From an uncultured Oscillospiraceae bacterium (lineage in GTDB: Bacteria > Bacillota > Clostridia > Oscillospirales > Ruminococcaceae), in assembly GCA_905197685.1 (NCBI GenBank), contig CAJJZS010000002.1:124001-188000 (forward strand): a stretch of DNA of 64,000 bases, given 5' to 3'. Each line of letters begins with the position of its first letter. Positions within the stretch are counted from its first letter, which is position 1. Position numbers and translations under genes: made by a program. A model generated the notes under the pieces. It was given only the letters and a program-made list of their open reading frames with translations, did not search any database and had not been told where the DNA came from. This document shows positions 33,665 to 42,692 of the stretch, one piece after another.

Positions 33665-35914
33665 TTGAGCGATACCAAACACATTAAAATCAACATTCAG
33701 GGCATGACCTGCGCTGCCTGTTCCGCCTCGGTAGAGCGCGCTCTGCGCCGTGCCGAAGGCGTGGTTCAGGTCAGCGTTAACCTTGCTACCAACAGCGCCA
33801 CCGTGCTGTGTTCCCCCGAAACGGATGAAAATACGCTGGTGGAAATCGTCAACAAAACCGGCTTTGTCGGCTCACTTGCCGATGAGGAAGAAATCAGCGT
33901 CGCTATCACCCACACCATCGGCAAACGCCGCCTGATTGTCGCCTTAATCTTCGGCGCGCTTGTCCTTTATATCGGGATGTCCCATATGCTCCCGATTCGT
34001 CTGCCGCTCCCGCCTATCATCGATGACCGGATTCACCCGTTAAATTTCGCCCTCATTCAGCTTGTATTCACCGTTCCGGTGCTGATTTGCGGACGCAATT
34101 TCTTTATCAACGGCTTTAAAAATCTGGTAAAACTGCACCCCAACATGGATTCTCTGGTTATGATCGGAACCGGAACCGCCTTTTTATACAGCCTGTACAA
34201 CACCTTTACCATCGTGCAGGGAAACGCCCACGGCGCGCACAACCTTTACTTTGAATCGGCAGCTGTGGTGGTCGCTCTGGTTCTGCTCGGCAAATTTTTG
34301 GAGGAAAACAGCAAAAACTCCGCAAAACAGGCAATCAATTCTCTGGTGTCGATGATTCCCAACACCGCAATCCTGCTCAAAGACGGACAGGAAGTGGAGG
34401 TTCCCGCAAAACAGGTTCGGTTAAAAAACATTGTTGTCATCAAACCCGGCTCTCGGATTCCTGTAGACGGAACTGTGCTTTCCGGTCAGGCTTCGGTGGA
34501 CGAATCCATGCTCACCGGCGAAAGTCTGCCGGTTTATAAAGAAGTCGGCTCTCATGTTTCGGGCGGAACCATCTGCCGCGACGGAATGTTGCAGATTGAA
34601 GCCACCGGTGTCGGCGGCAACACTGCCATCTCTCAGGTGCTGCGCCTGGTCACCGAAGCGCAGGAGCGCAAAGCGCCTGCGGCAAGGCTCGCCGACAAAA
34701 TTTCCGGCATCTTTGTTCCTTCTGTTGTTTCCATCGCCCTCATCACCTCTGTTTTATGGGCAATTTCCGGTAAAGATATTGCCTTTGTCCTCAATAATTT
34801 TGTTGCCGTTCTGGTTGTCGCCTGCCCCTGCGCCCTCGGTCTTGCCACACCGATTGCCGTGATTGCAGGAACGGGCAGAGGCGCAAATCTGGGTATCCTG
34901 TATCGCGGCGGAGATGTGATTGAAACTGCCGCCGGGGTCAATACCGTTGTCTTTGATAAAACCGGAACCGTCACCTACGGCAGGCTGCAAACTTCCGCCG
35001 TTGTCCCCTACGGTTCTGTTTCACAACAGGAGCTGCTCACCTGCTGCGCCTGCGCGGAATACGGCTCGGAACACCCGATTGCAGACGCCGTTCTCGCCCG
35101 CGCTCAACAGGACAATCTCCCGATTCAGCGCCCAGATTCCACTCAAACTGTTCCCGGCAGAGGAATTATTGCCGAATACAGCGGCAACCGCATCGTTGCC
35201 GGTACGATGGCTTTATTGGAATTAGAACAAATTTCTGTTCCGAATGATGCCGATACTGCCGTTCCCGCAGGCTGCACCGCAATCTATGTCGCTTTGCAGG
35301 GCAAATATCTGGGGATGATTGCCCTTTCCGATACCATTCGTCCCGATGCGCGGGAGGCGGTTGCTCAGCTCAATGAGATGGGAATTCAAACCGTCATGAT
35401 TACCGGCGACAACGAAGGAGCTGCAAAGCTGATTGCAGAAAAAGCGGGCATCACCGAGGTGATGGCGCAGGTTCTCCCTCAGGATAAGCACAGCGCAGTC
35501 GAACAGCTCAAGCAGAGCGGACGGATTGTTGCGATGGTAGGCGACGGAATCAACGATGCTCCTGCCCTTGCCGGAGTCAATGTCGGCATCGCCCTTTCTT
35601 CGGGAACCGATGTCGCTGCCGAATCTTCGGGTATCATCTTGATGCGGGAAGATTTGCACGCTGTGGTCGATTCTCTCAAACTCTCCCGACAGACCATGCG
35701 TATCATTCGCCAAAATCTGTTCTGGGCATTCATCTACAATATGATTGGAATTCCGATTGCCGCAGGTTTGCTCGTTCTGTTCGGAGGTCCTGCCTTCTCT
35801 CCGGTGTTCGGCGGCGCTGCGATGGCGTTCTCCTCGGTGTCGGTTGTGTCAAACTCCTTGCGGTTAACCCGCTATCAACCAAACAAGAAACAGACTTCCG
35901 ATTCCAAACGGTAA
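33665..35914 (+). CDS. copA: Copper-exporting P1B-type ATPase CopA
   Basis: Pumps Cu(I) out of the cell. Residues 1-70 are a heavy-metal-binding domain with GMTCAAC (Cys16, Cys19). The membrane CPC motif (VACPCALGLATPIAV), phosphorylation site DKTGTVTYG, SEHPIAD and GDGINDAPALAG are intact. The Cu(I)-specific residues of the last helices, YN (YNMIGIPIAAG) and MxxSS (MAFSSVSVVSNSLRL), are present, which favours copper over zinc or cadmium. The TTG at 33665 has AAAGGA eight bases upstream; in-frame ATGs at 33644 and 33656 abut or precede that site and the first overlaps the regulator gene. It follows the MarR gene in an operon and is followed by copZ. Confidence 0.95.
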   Translation: MSDTKHIKINIQGMTCAACSASVERALRRAEGVVQVSVNLATNSATVLCSPETDENTLVEIVNKTGFVGSLADEEEISVAITHTIGKRRLIVALIFGALVLYIGMSHMLPIRLPLPPIIDDRIHPLNFALIQLVFTVPVLICGRNFFINGFKNLVKLHPNMDSLVMIGTGTAFLYSLYNTFTIVQGNAHGAHNLYFESAAVVVALVLLGKFLEENSKNSAKQAINSLVSMIPNTAILLKDGQEVEVPAKQVRLKNIVVIKPGSRIPVDGTVLSGQASVDESMLTGESLPVYKEVGSHVSGGTICRDGMLQIEATGVGGNTAISQVLRLVTEAQERKAPAARLADKISGIFVPSVVSIALITSVLWAISGKDIAFVLNNFVAVLVVACPCALGLATPIAVIAGTGRGANLGILYRGGDVIETAAGVNTVVFDKTGTVTYGRLQTSAVVPYGSVSQQELLTCCACAEYGSEHPIADAVLARAQQDNLPIQRPDSTQTVPGRGIIAEYSGNRIVAGTMALLELEQISVPNDADTAVPAGCTAIYVALQGKYLGMIALSDTIRPDAREAVAQLNEMGIQTVMITGDNEGAAKLIAEKAGITEVMAQVLPQDKHSAVEQLKQSGRIVAMVGDGINDAPALAGVNVGIALSSGTDVAAESSGIILMREDLHAVVDSLKLSRQTMRIIRQNLFWAFIYNMIGIPIAAGLLVLFGGPAFSPVFGGAAMAFSSVSVVSNSLRLTRYQPNKKQTSDSKR

Positions 35915-35954
35915 TTCTGTTCATAATATCACATCTTTTTAGGAGGAATATGTT

Positions 35955-36152
35955 ATGGAAATCAAATTTGAAACCGAAGGAATGGCTTGCAGCAAGTGCG
36001 AAGCCAGAGTAATTGAAAAACTCTCCGCAATTCCGGGCGTTGCCTCGGTTACTGCCTGCGCCGCAGACGGCAGCGTGGTTGTTACCGGAGAAAATCTCAA
36101 GAAAGACGTGCTGATTCAGGCAATCGAAGATCTTGGTTTTGATGTTCTGTAA
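35955..36152 (+). CDS. copZ: Copper chaperone, heavy-metal-associated domain protein (CopZ-like)
   Basis: A 65-residue single HMA domain with the metal-binding motif MACSKC (Cys12, Cys15), a beta-alpha-beta-beta-alpha-beta pattern and the usual ending AIEDLGFDVL. It should carry Cu(I) to CopA's N-terminal domain. It starts 40 bases after copA with AGGAGG upstream and ends at a strong terminator, closing the three-gene operon. A further Cys (TACAAD) at about residue 35 is not part of the classic site. Confidence 0.92.
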   Translation: MEIKFETEGMACSKCEARVIEKLSAIPGVASVTACAADGSVVVTGENLKKDVLIQAIEDLGFDVL

Positions 36153-36161
36153 GAGAAACGG

Positions 36162-36198
36162 ACAGCGTGGGAAGAATTGCTTCCCACGCTGTTTTTTT
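36162..36198 (+). terminator. Intrinsic terminator of the copper operon
   Basis: ACAGCGTGGGAAG (36162-36174) pairs perfectly with CTTCCCACGCTGT (36180-36192), 13 bp, followed by seven T. Confidence 0.95.
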
Positions 36199-36243
36199 AT
36201 CCCGTTTTATTCTAAAGATAAAGGTCGCAATAAGTCCAAAAAA

Positions 36244-39200
36244 CTAAACCTCATAGGAAATTTTCAAGGTCATCCGATCAGGCAGCGAAACGCCCCGACT
36301 GTATGTAATCCGGTGTTTATCCTCTTCGGAAAATCCGATGGTTTCACCGTCCCGCAAGGTCACATCGTACTCCAATACATAAGAAGCGATATTCGCCAGA
36401 AATTCTCGAAGGTCGGCAGGATCCGCATCGACATTCAGCACTTCCATCTCGCTTTTGCCGAATACATCCATACCGTAGGTGTAGGCATTCAATCCCTGCT
36501 CGGTGCGATACAGTCCAAACCAAATCAGATTGTAAACAGGCAGTTCGTCCTCTTTTACAATCTGCGCAAAGTCCTGATAAAATTTCGGTTCAAATACTAC
36601 GCCGCAGCTATAAACGCCCAGCGCGTTTTTTTGCGCGCAGCAGGAACAAAGCAGTTTTGTATACAGTTTTCCCCTCTTTTTGAGGTCGGTATCCTTGCCC
36701 AGCACCGCTACCAAAAGGTGCGCCTTGTGACGCGCAGCAGTCTTTACCGCGTCTTTCCACAGATAGTTGTTCTTTGCGTTTTCCTCCGCTTCTCCGTCCG
36801 GAATCGGACCGGGCATCAGGCTGATTGCCGCCATCATCTCCCCGACAGAAAAAACAAGGGTATGTTCGTCCTGTTCGTCATCGTCTGCCTGCGGAACAAT
36901 GCCCCACTCTTTCTTTAAATCCCGCAGCAGCTTTTCTTTATCCCAACTGTTGCTTTCAAGCAACACAAAGCCGGTAAAATTGCCCTCGTTTGTGTTCGGC
37001 TCTTGCTGCTCTGCTTCTTCCTCCGAGCTTCGCTCCACTGCTCCGTCCCGATCCAGTAAAACCCAGACCGGTTCCTGTTCTTCGTTTTCCCGGTAAATCA
37101 GCGTCACCTTACCGTTTAAATCAAAGAGGACGGTATCTAATCGAAGCGTTTCTCCCGATTTTGTCCGGTATTCCGACCAAGCGCCGCTGTCCAGTTTTTC
37201 TTTTTGTTGTTGCAGCCGTTCCTCTTTCAGCTTAGAAATGCCTGCCAGGTTCATGCGGAAGATAACGCGCACCGTTTCTTCCCCGATCGGATAGGAAAAA
37301 CTGCAATATGGGTCGTCCTGTGTGAAATCCTGCGGAGCAAAGATGCGGTAAAAGGTTTCTACACCTTTCGGGTCAGCGAGCATACAGGAGATGGACTGCC
37401 ATTTTTCATCTCCGTCCTGATCCAAGCCGTCCTGAAGATTGCGGTCTGCGTCCGGATTGATCCAATGGTACTGCATTTCCTCTAATGTACAGCCCGCTTC
37501 AATCTCCTCTTTCAGGGTTAAAAATTCATAATCGCCCGGCACCAGTTCCAAACCCTGTCGAACCGCCTGTAATGCGCCCTCTTTATCGCCGAAATGGCTG
37601 CGCAGTTTTCCGGCTTCCAGCCAGTTCCACGGATAGGTCGGCTCCTCTAAAATACCGCGCTCGATATACTCCCACGCTTGCTCCGGCTTGCCGGTGTAGA
37701 GCAGCGCCATCGCATAACGATAATACCACATTCCGCAACCCTTTGCATTTTGCTCGGAATCGGGCATCCACTTCGCTGCCTGATAATAGTACTCGTATCC
37801 GCCCATATTGTTGCAGGCATAGGAGTACCACAACGCAATCTGCAAATCCCGGCGCGCTTGTTTTTGGGTAAATCTGCCGCCCTTTACCCCTTCTTCGATA
37901 AAGTTTTGCAGGTAAACGATCATCTGTCCAAAATAACCGGAAACGCCATCATCAAAGGATTGCAGCGTTTCGATGTCCTCCTTGGAAAGAAGCGAGCCGG
38001 TTTCAGGGTCAACTTTCGCCTCATCTTCCTTTTCCCAAAGGCTCACCGCTCCCGTTTCCCGACGGAAGGTGTGAAACTTTGCCCAGGGCAGCGACTGATT
38101 TTGGAAGAAATTCTGCGCGGCGTCCAATACTGCCGGCAAATCCCAGGCAATCAAGTCCAGATAACCGCTGTACAGCCCTGTTGCGCCGCCCAAAAATGTC
38201 ACTGCATCTTCGCCGGCATCTTCTAAGATAACCGCCTGCAACGCATCGCGGAAATTCAAAATATATTTGCCGCGCTTTTCTCCGACAAAGCCGTCTACCG
38301 GGTAACAAAGAAATCCCGCAGCAATTCCATCGGCATAAAAACCGTCTGAAACGGCAGTTTCATTCTGCAAGTATTCGTTGAGCAGAACAGGCAAACGGGT
38401 TGTTCCGGCAACGGTGTCCAAACGCCAGTCCGCTTCCGGATCCTCTTCCGGTTTCATCTCGTATCCCAGATAGCTGTTTTCCAGGTAGTCCTGCGCGTCG
38501 CGGTAAGCGCGCAATCCCATGCTTTCAATTTGCTCCGGCAGCTCGGACAAAAGAACCGATTCGCCCTCTTTCGGGGCAGGCAAAACCTCAAACGCGCCAA
38601 TCCACGCGATGGCGTTTACCTCACCCAATGTCTGGTCGGTGAGGTTAGAAAGCATCCAATATGCTCGTTCCTCGTCTTGTTGCAGCATGGGCACTAACTT
38701 TTCACAGTACAGGGTTAGGGCAAGGTGTTCGTTCGGCTGTTTTTCTGCCCAAACCCGTACATCTTCTGCGGAAATTTCTGTTTCTCCGCAGCGCAAAGCA
38801 ATTCCCTTAACAGCCTTTCTACCCACGATGATGTTCCAATGCTCTAAAACCGCAGCGGGGGCATGGCGCTGAAAATAACAGAGTTCAAACAGGTTTGCCG
38901 CAATCCCCTCTGCCGTTAAAATCAGCTCGTACTTTTCGCCCTGAACGCCCAGCTCAAAGGCAGGGGAGTCAAACGCGTTTTCCAAAGCCCTGCTGCAAAG
39001 CTCGGTCAGCTCTTCTGCCCTGCTGCCGTCTTTGTTCTCATCTATGATGCGGCGCAGCTGCTCCTCTGCCGAAGCAAAAGCCTTCCACGCTTCTTTGGTT
39101 CGTTCGCAGAAGTTCCGATAAAAAACAGGCAAAGACAACTGTTGTATACAATCGTCTATCATGCTTTGAATCTCCTGCTCGGTGTTGCGCTGCGGGCTGT

Positions 39201-39516
39201 CGCCCGGGTGCAGTTCCAACGCTTTTCGGAGGTATGGCAGGGCTGCGTCCTCCCGATTCAGATAATAATACGCGTAACCGATGCGAAAATTCCAGCTGTA
39301 ATCCTCCTGCATTTCCTGTTCGTGCGCTTTTAACAGGGCAATCGCCTTTCCCAAAAGGAAGCGATCCCCGCCCTCGGCAAGATTATTGTAGGCTCGGGCA
39401 AGCTCCATATCGGTTTGAACCGTTCGTTCTTGCTGCGGAAGCGATTGCAGGGCATCGACTATTTTTTGATATTCGTCCTGTTCATGCCACAGTCGGCACT
39501 GTTCCAATAAGGTCAT
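36244..39516 (-). CDS. Large TPR-repeat protein with C-terminal DUF4261 domain
   Basis: A soluble 1090-residue protein with no signal peptide. The N-terminal ~120 residues contain TPR-like helices (MELARAYNNLAEGGDR, FRIGYAYYYLNREDAALPYLRKALELHPG). A central region of ~450 residues is not recognised. A second TPR block (~590-690: MWYYRYAMALLYTGKPEQAWEYIERGILEEPTYPWNW) follows, then a linker, and from about residue 860 a DUF4261 domain (GFVLLESNSWDKEKLLRDLKKEWGI ... GEMMAAISLMPGPIPDGEAEENAKNN). Function is unknown; TPRs suggest a scaffold. ATG 39516 has GAGGGGG upstream; the frame opens earlier at 39546. Alone between the copper terminator and a TetR gene. Confidence 0.8.
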   Translation of the reverse strand: MTLLEQCRLWHEQDEYQKIVDALQSLPQQERTVQTDMELARAYNNLAEGGDRFLLGKAIALLKAHEQEMQEDYSWNFRIGYAYYYLNREDAALPYLRKALELHPGDSPQRNTEQEIQSMIDDCIQQLSLPVFYRNFCERTKEAWKAFASAEEQLRRIIDENKDGSRAEELTELCSRALENAFDSPAFELGVQGEKYELILTAEGIAANLFELCYFQRHAPAAVLEHWNIIVGRKAVKGIALRCGETEISAEDVRVWAEKQPNEHLALTLYCEKLVPMLQQDEERAYWMLSNLTDQTLGEVNAIAWIGAFEVLPAPKEGESVLLSELPEQIESMGLRAYRDAQDYLENSYLGYEMKPEEDPEADWRLDTVAGTTRLPVLLNEYLQNETAVSDGFYADGIAAGFLCYPVDGFVGEKRGKYILNFRDALQAVILEDAGEDAVTFLGGATGLYSGYLDLIAWDLPAVLDAAQNFFQNQSLPWAKFHTFRRETGAVSLWEKEDEAKVDPETGSLLSKEDIETLQSFDDGVSGYFGQMIVYLQNFIEEGVKGGRFTQKQARRDLQIALWYSYACNNMGGYEYYYQAAKWMPDSEQNAKGCGMWYYRYAMALLYTGKPEQAWEYIERGILEEPTYPWNWLEAGKLRSHFGDKEGALQAVRQGLELVPGDYEFLTLKEEIEAGCTLEEMQYHWINPDADRNLQDGLDQDGDEKWQSISCMLADPKGVETFYRIFAPQDFTQDDPYCSFSYPIGEETVRVIFRMNLAGISKLKEERLQQQKEKLDSGAWSEYRTKSGETLRLDTVLFDLNGKVTLIYRENEEQEPVWVLLDRDGAVERSSEEEAEQQEPNTNEGNFTGFVLLESNSWDKEKLLRDLKKEWGIVPQADDDEQDEHTLVFSVGEMMAAISLMPGPIPDGEAEENAKNNYLWKDAVKTAARHKAHLLVAVLGKDTDLKKRGKLYTKLLCSCCAQKNALGVYSCGVVFEPKFYQDFAQIVKEDELPVYNLIWFGLYRTEQGLNAYTYGMDVFGKSEMEVLNVDADPADLREFLANIASYVLEYDVTLRDGETIGFSEEDKHRITYSRGVSLPDRMTLKISYEV

Positions 39517-39655
39517 TGAAAGTTCCCCCTCTCTGCTTGTTACCATAAATGATTGTATTCTTTCGGTTTATTTACTTACTTTTTTATTGATAGAATAATT
39601 AAAATGATTATAACGAAACTCTTTTAAAAAATCAATTCTTAAAATTCATAAAAAA

Positions 39656-39680
39656 GAACCGTTATTTTTATGAACTGTTC
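39656..39680 (-). terminator. Possible terminator after the TetR gene
   Basis: Minus-strand GAACAGTT pairs with AACGGTTC (one mismatch), followed by TTTTTTA. Confidence 0.5.
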
Positions 39681-39683
39681 CAA

Positions 39684-40295
39684 TTATTGTTCCGTTTTTA
39701 TCAAACCTGCAAGATAAGCGGACAAAGCCTCAATCTGCGTCTGCGCCGTTTTTTCCAATTCCTCCTCAAAAAAGAACGGGAGCGACTGCGCTGCCGAATT
39801 GTGAATCAGCAAAACAGAAAGAATCAGATTCAGCAGCTCTTTCGGGCTGCATTTTTCCGGGGGAATGTTCCAGATTTGCAGCAGCTGTCCGAAAAAATGC
39901 TCCTGACTTTGCTGAAATTTCTCAAAATCCGCTTGACTTAAATTCCTGTGCGTCCAAAGCTCTTCCTGCTGCGTCATAACAAAAAAGCGACCTTCTCTGT
40001 TAAATGTGACGGTAGAAAGAAAAGATTGAATCTGTTCCTTCGCTCCCTTTTGCGCATTTTTTTTCGCTTCTTTGAGCAGCAATGTCCTTTGTTCATGAAG
40101 CGCAGCGACAACAAGCTCTGCCAGCGAAGAATAATAACTTCCGTAAAAAAACGGTTTTGAAATTCCGACCGCCTGCAAAATATCCTGCAATTTGGTTTCT
40201 TTCAGACCTTTTCGGGAAAGCATTTCCACGCTGACCTTCAGCAGTTTTTCCCCGATTTGCTCCCGCTCCTGCTGAGAGTATGCCTTTTTTGACAT
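39684..40295 (-). CDS. TetR/AcrR-family transcriptional regulator
   Basis: A 203-residue TetR-type protein: helix-turn-helix in residues ~12-60 (LLKVSVEMLSRKGLKETKLQDILQAVGISKPFFYGSYYSS), followed by an all-helical ligand-binding domain with no recognised subfamily. It is upstream of nothing obviously regulated: the next gene on the strand is the TPR-DUF4261 protein, 167 bases away, and a GNAT gene precedes it by 43 bases, so it may be co-transcribed with the GNAT. No operator palindrome was noticed nearby. Start ATG 40295 has GGGAGAG upstream at about ten bases. Confidence 0.88.
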   Translation of the reverse strand: MSKKAYSQQEREQIGEKLLKVSVEMLSRKGLKETKLQDILQAVGISKPFFYGSYYSSLAELVVAALHEQRTLLLKEAKKNAQKGAKEQIQSFLSTVTFNREGRFFVMTQQEELWTHRNLSQADFEKFQQSQEHFFGQLLQIWNIPPEKCSPKELLNLILSVLLIHNSAAQSLPFFFEEELEKTAQTQIEALSAYLAGLIKTEQ

Positions 40296-40338
40296 CGGTT
40301 TGTTCTCTCCCTTTATCTGTGAATTTTATGCGTTTGTT

Positions 40339-40779
40339 CTATCTTTTCATATATAAAATCGGGTACGGATTGCCTTGCTCGTCCAGTTCGCTCCTGCGCT
40401 CCACGGTAAAGCCCATATGCTCGTAAAATCCCTTTGCAAGCGGGTTTTGTTCGTTGACCGCAACTTCGTTGACCGATTTTTGCTCGATTGCGTAGCAAAT
40501 CAGCTGTTTTCCGATTCCGTTTCCCCGCTCTTCTTTTGCAACAAAAAGCATTTCCAGCTTCTGTCCGTCAATTCCCATAAAAGCGACCGGGATTCCCTGC
40601 GGATTTTCCGCTGTGATTAAGCAGGGAACCTCGCGTAAAGCCTGCGGAACAAAGGATTTAATCTGCAAAATTTCTTCTTCGGATAAAAACAGGTGGGTTT
40701 GACGAACCGAGCCTTCCCAAACCTGCACAAGCCTTTCTATCAATGCGTCATCTCTTTGCAAAACGGTTGTTATCTTCAT
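40339..40779 (-). CDS. GNAT-family N-acetyltransferase
   Basis: A 146-residue acetyltransferase. The acetyl-CoA-binding motif A is clear at about residues 76-95 (MLFVAKEERGNGIGKQLICYAI, with RGNGIGK as R-x-x-G-x-G/A), and motif B follows as LAKGFYEHMGFTVERRSELDEQGNPYPILYM. This arrangement is like the YjaB-type peptide/small-molecule acetyltransferases, but the substrate is unknown. It precedes a TetR gene by 43 bases on the same strand, suggesting a two-gene unit. ATG 40779 has AGGAG upstream. Confidence 0.9.
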   Translation of the reverse strand: MKITTVLQRDDALIERLVQVWEGSVRQTHLFLSEEEILQIKSFVPQALREVPCLITAENPQGIPVAFMGIDGQKLEMLFVAKEERGNGIGKQLICYAIEQKSVNEVAVNEQNPLAKGFYEHMGFTVERRSELDEQGNPYPILYMKR

Positions 40780-40836
40780 CTTTTTTCTCCTGACAATCGG
40801 TTGTTTTTAACGGCAAAATTTTTTCGGAAGATTTTG

Positions 40837-41961
40837 TTAAAGAAGCTCTATTTTCACAACTTCGTTGTCAGTTCCGATTCGGACCGGAAGCTGAAAATAT
40901 CCTGCTCCCGAAGAAATAATCGCCTGCGTTTTGCCAAACTGTTCATATCCGTAAAAGAAATGTTTTCCGTTGGCTAATTTTGTAAAATAAGTAACCGGCA
41001 CAAACTGTCCCTTGTGGGTGTGCCCGCTTAAAACCAAATCTGCCCCATATTCGGCAGCTTCGGAAATTCCGATTGGGTTGTGGTCCAAAACAACCGCCGG
41101 AATGTCTGATGAAATTTCTTTGGAGAGCTGCTCCATCGGGCATCGCTCGTTGTGGGTAGGGTCTGTTCTGCCGATTAGATAAAAATCGGGCAGGCGCACA
41201 ACCTGATTGTGCAGCAGAGTAATGTGCGCATCGGACAAAAATTTTTGAAACGCCCGATTGGAAATGTTCGGGTCGTGGTTTCCCACTACTGCAAACACAC
41301 CGTCTTTGGCGCGCATTTCACAAAACAGTTTGCCGATTCTTTCCAGCGAAGAATTGTCCTCAAGGATATGGTTGTTTACATCAATAATATCTCCGCAGAT
41401 AACAATCAAATCCGGATTTAATCGGTTGACCTTATCCACCATGCGGCGGATATGTTTTTCATCTACAAATACGCCCAGATGAATATCGCTTAACATAGCG
41501 ATGCGGTAAGGCGCATTTTTTACTCCGAGATGAACCGAGTAAGAAACGCAGCTTATCTTTTTTGCGTGCAGATACCCCATCAGCACTACCGCTATACTCA
41601 AAATATCCAGCAAAAGAACCCCGATTGCCTGCGCATGAGGAGAAAACGGGAGCAAATGCAGGAAAACCCATCCCAAAACCAAAATCATAAAATTATAAAT
41701 AAAGAAACAACTGTAAAAACCAATCAGAATTTCCAACTTTTTGTTGTTATATTTTTCTGCTATTTTATTTTGCAGCAAGGAAACAACGCCTAACACAGCG
41801 TAGGCAATTCCAATCAGATAAGACACCCAAACATGGTCTACCAGCAGGCTTGCCGCATGAATATTGATAACAGCTCCAATCAAGGCGCTGGACAAAACAA
41901 CGATAAAAAAGCACTTTTGAAAACCGCTTTTTTCCAGTAACTTTCCAAACGGTGTGTTCAT
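40837..41961 (-). CDS. Membrane-anchored metallophosphoesterase
   Basis: A 374-residue protein. About four N-terminal membrane helices (residues ~18-130) anchor a calcineurin-like phosphoesterase domain (~150-374) with the metal-ligand motifs AMLSDIHLG, VICGDIID, VVGNHD, and GHTHKGQF. This is the layout of YkuE/YaeI-like enzymes and related membrane phosphoesterases that act on lipids or cell-envelope phosphates; the substrate is unknown. ATG 41961 has AGGGGA upstream. It stands alone between the GNAT and DUF4274 genes, all on the minus strand; no terminator was clear on either side. Confidence 0.9.
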   Translation of the reverse strand: MNTPFGKLLEKSGFQKCFFIVVLSSALIGAVINIHAASLLVDHVWVSYLIGIAYAVLGVVSLLQNKIAEKYNNKKLEILIGFYSCFFIYNFMILVLGWVFLHLLPFSPHAQAIGVLLLDILSIAVVLMGYLHAKKISCVSYSVHLGVKNAPYRIAMLSDIHLGVFVDEKHIRRMVDKVNRLNPDLIVICGDIIDVNNHILEDNSSLERIGKLFCEMRAKDGVFAVVGNHDPNISNRAFQKFLSDAHITLLHNQVVRLPDFYLIGRTDPTHNERCPMEQLSKEISSDIPAVVLDHNPIGISEAAEYGADLVLSGHTHKGQFVPVTYFTKLANGKHFFYGYEQFGKTQAIISSGAGYFQLPVRIGTDNEVVKIELL

Positions 41962-42048
41962 TTTCTTTCTTTTCCCCTTTTTTCATTTCCAAATCCAAAA
42001 CGGTTTGCGGGAAACCGCAGCAGCAAGGCGGCGATTTCCCGCAGTTTT

Positions 42049-42612
42049 TTAGCGGAACTCTTTTGGAATATTGCAGTAAGGCTCGGTATTAAAATCTAAA
42101 TCGGCAGGAAAACAATCCTTTACCTTTCCGTCCCAGACAAGACCGGCTGCAAAACCCTGTTCGCGCAGGCGTTTTTCTATCTGTTCCAAAGCAACCGCCC
42201 ATTTTTTACGCGCATCGCTGTCCGGACAATTTTCCAAAGAACCGTATTCCCGATAAAAATTATTTGCTCCGCAAATCCAATAAACCATCTTTGCCGTTTT
42301 GATGTCACAAGCAGGATTCTTCATCACTTCTTCTACCATAAACGGACCGTCGCCATAGTTATAATTGGTCATAATATAATGCAGCTCTTCCGGCAGGGTG
42401 ATTGCCGCAATTTCTTCTGCCATTTCCTGTCTGTATTCTTCATATCCCAATTTCAGTTTTGCAGAATAACCTTTATAAAACTCTTCCCGCTCGCTTCCTC
42501 TCATAAATTCTTCAAATTCTTTCATCGTCATATTGGCATAATAAGTATCGTCTACACAAGAAGACCATTCCATCAAACGGTTTAATTCCAATCTTCTTTC
42601 TTCACTTAACAT
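42049..42612 (-). CDS. DUF4274 family protein
   Basis: A soluble protein of about 187 residues. The core LPEELHYIMTNYNYGDGPFMVEEVMKNPACDIKTAKMVYWICGANNF matches the DUF4274 pattern (P-x-ELH-x-x-x-x-NYNxDDG...NP-CD-GTAL-I/W). Family function is unknown. Two in-frame ATGs compete: 42621 abuts AAAGGA, while 42612 has it at nine bases, so 42612 (MLSEERRLE) is chosen. The gene lies between a metallophosphoesterase and a nitrilase-family gene, without clear operon structure. A Cys-rich C-terminal tail is not present. Confidence 0.72.
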   Translation of the reverse strand: MLSEERRLELNRLMEWSSCVDDTYYANMTMKEFEEFMRGSEREEFYKGYSAKLKLGYEEYRQEMAEEIAAITLPEELHYIMTNYNYGDGPFMVEEVMKNPACDIKTAKMVYWICGANNFYREYGSLENCPDSDARKKWAVALEQIEKRLREQGFAAGLVWDGKVKDCFPADLDFNTEPYCNIPKEFR

Positions 42613-42692
42613 GGTTTCCATTCCTTTCTGAATTGAATTAAAAATTAAATTAAAATACAAAATTTAAAAACACAAAATTTAAATATAAAAAT

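Noticed and set aside
36133..36918. 261-codon plus-strand open frame
   Set aside because: Antisense to the TPR-DUF4261 gene and starts inside copZ and its terminator.
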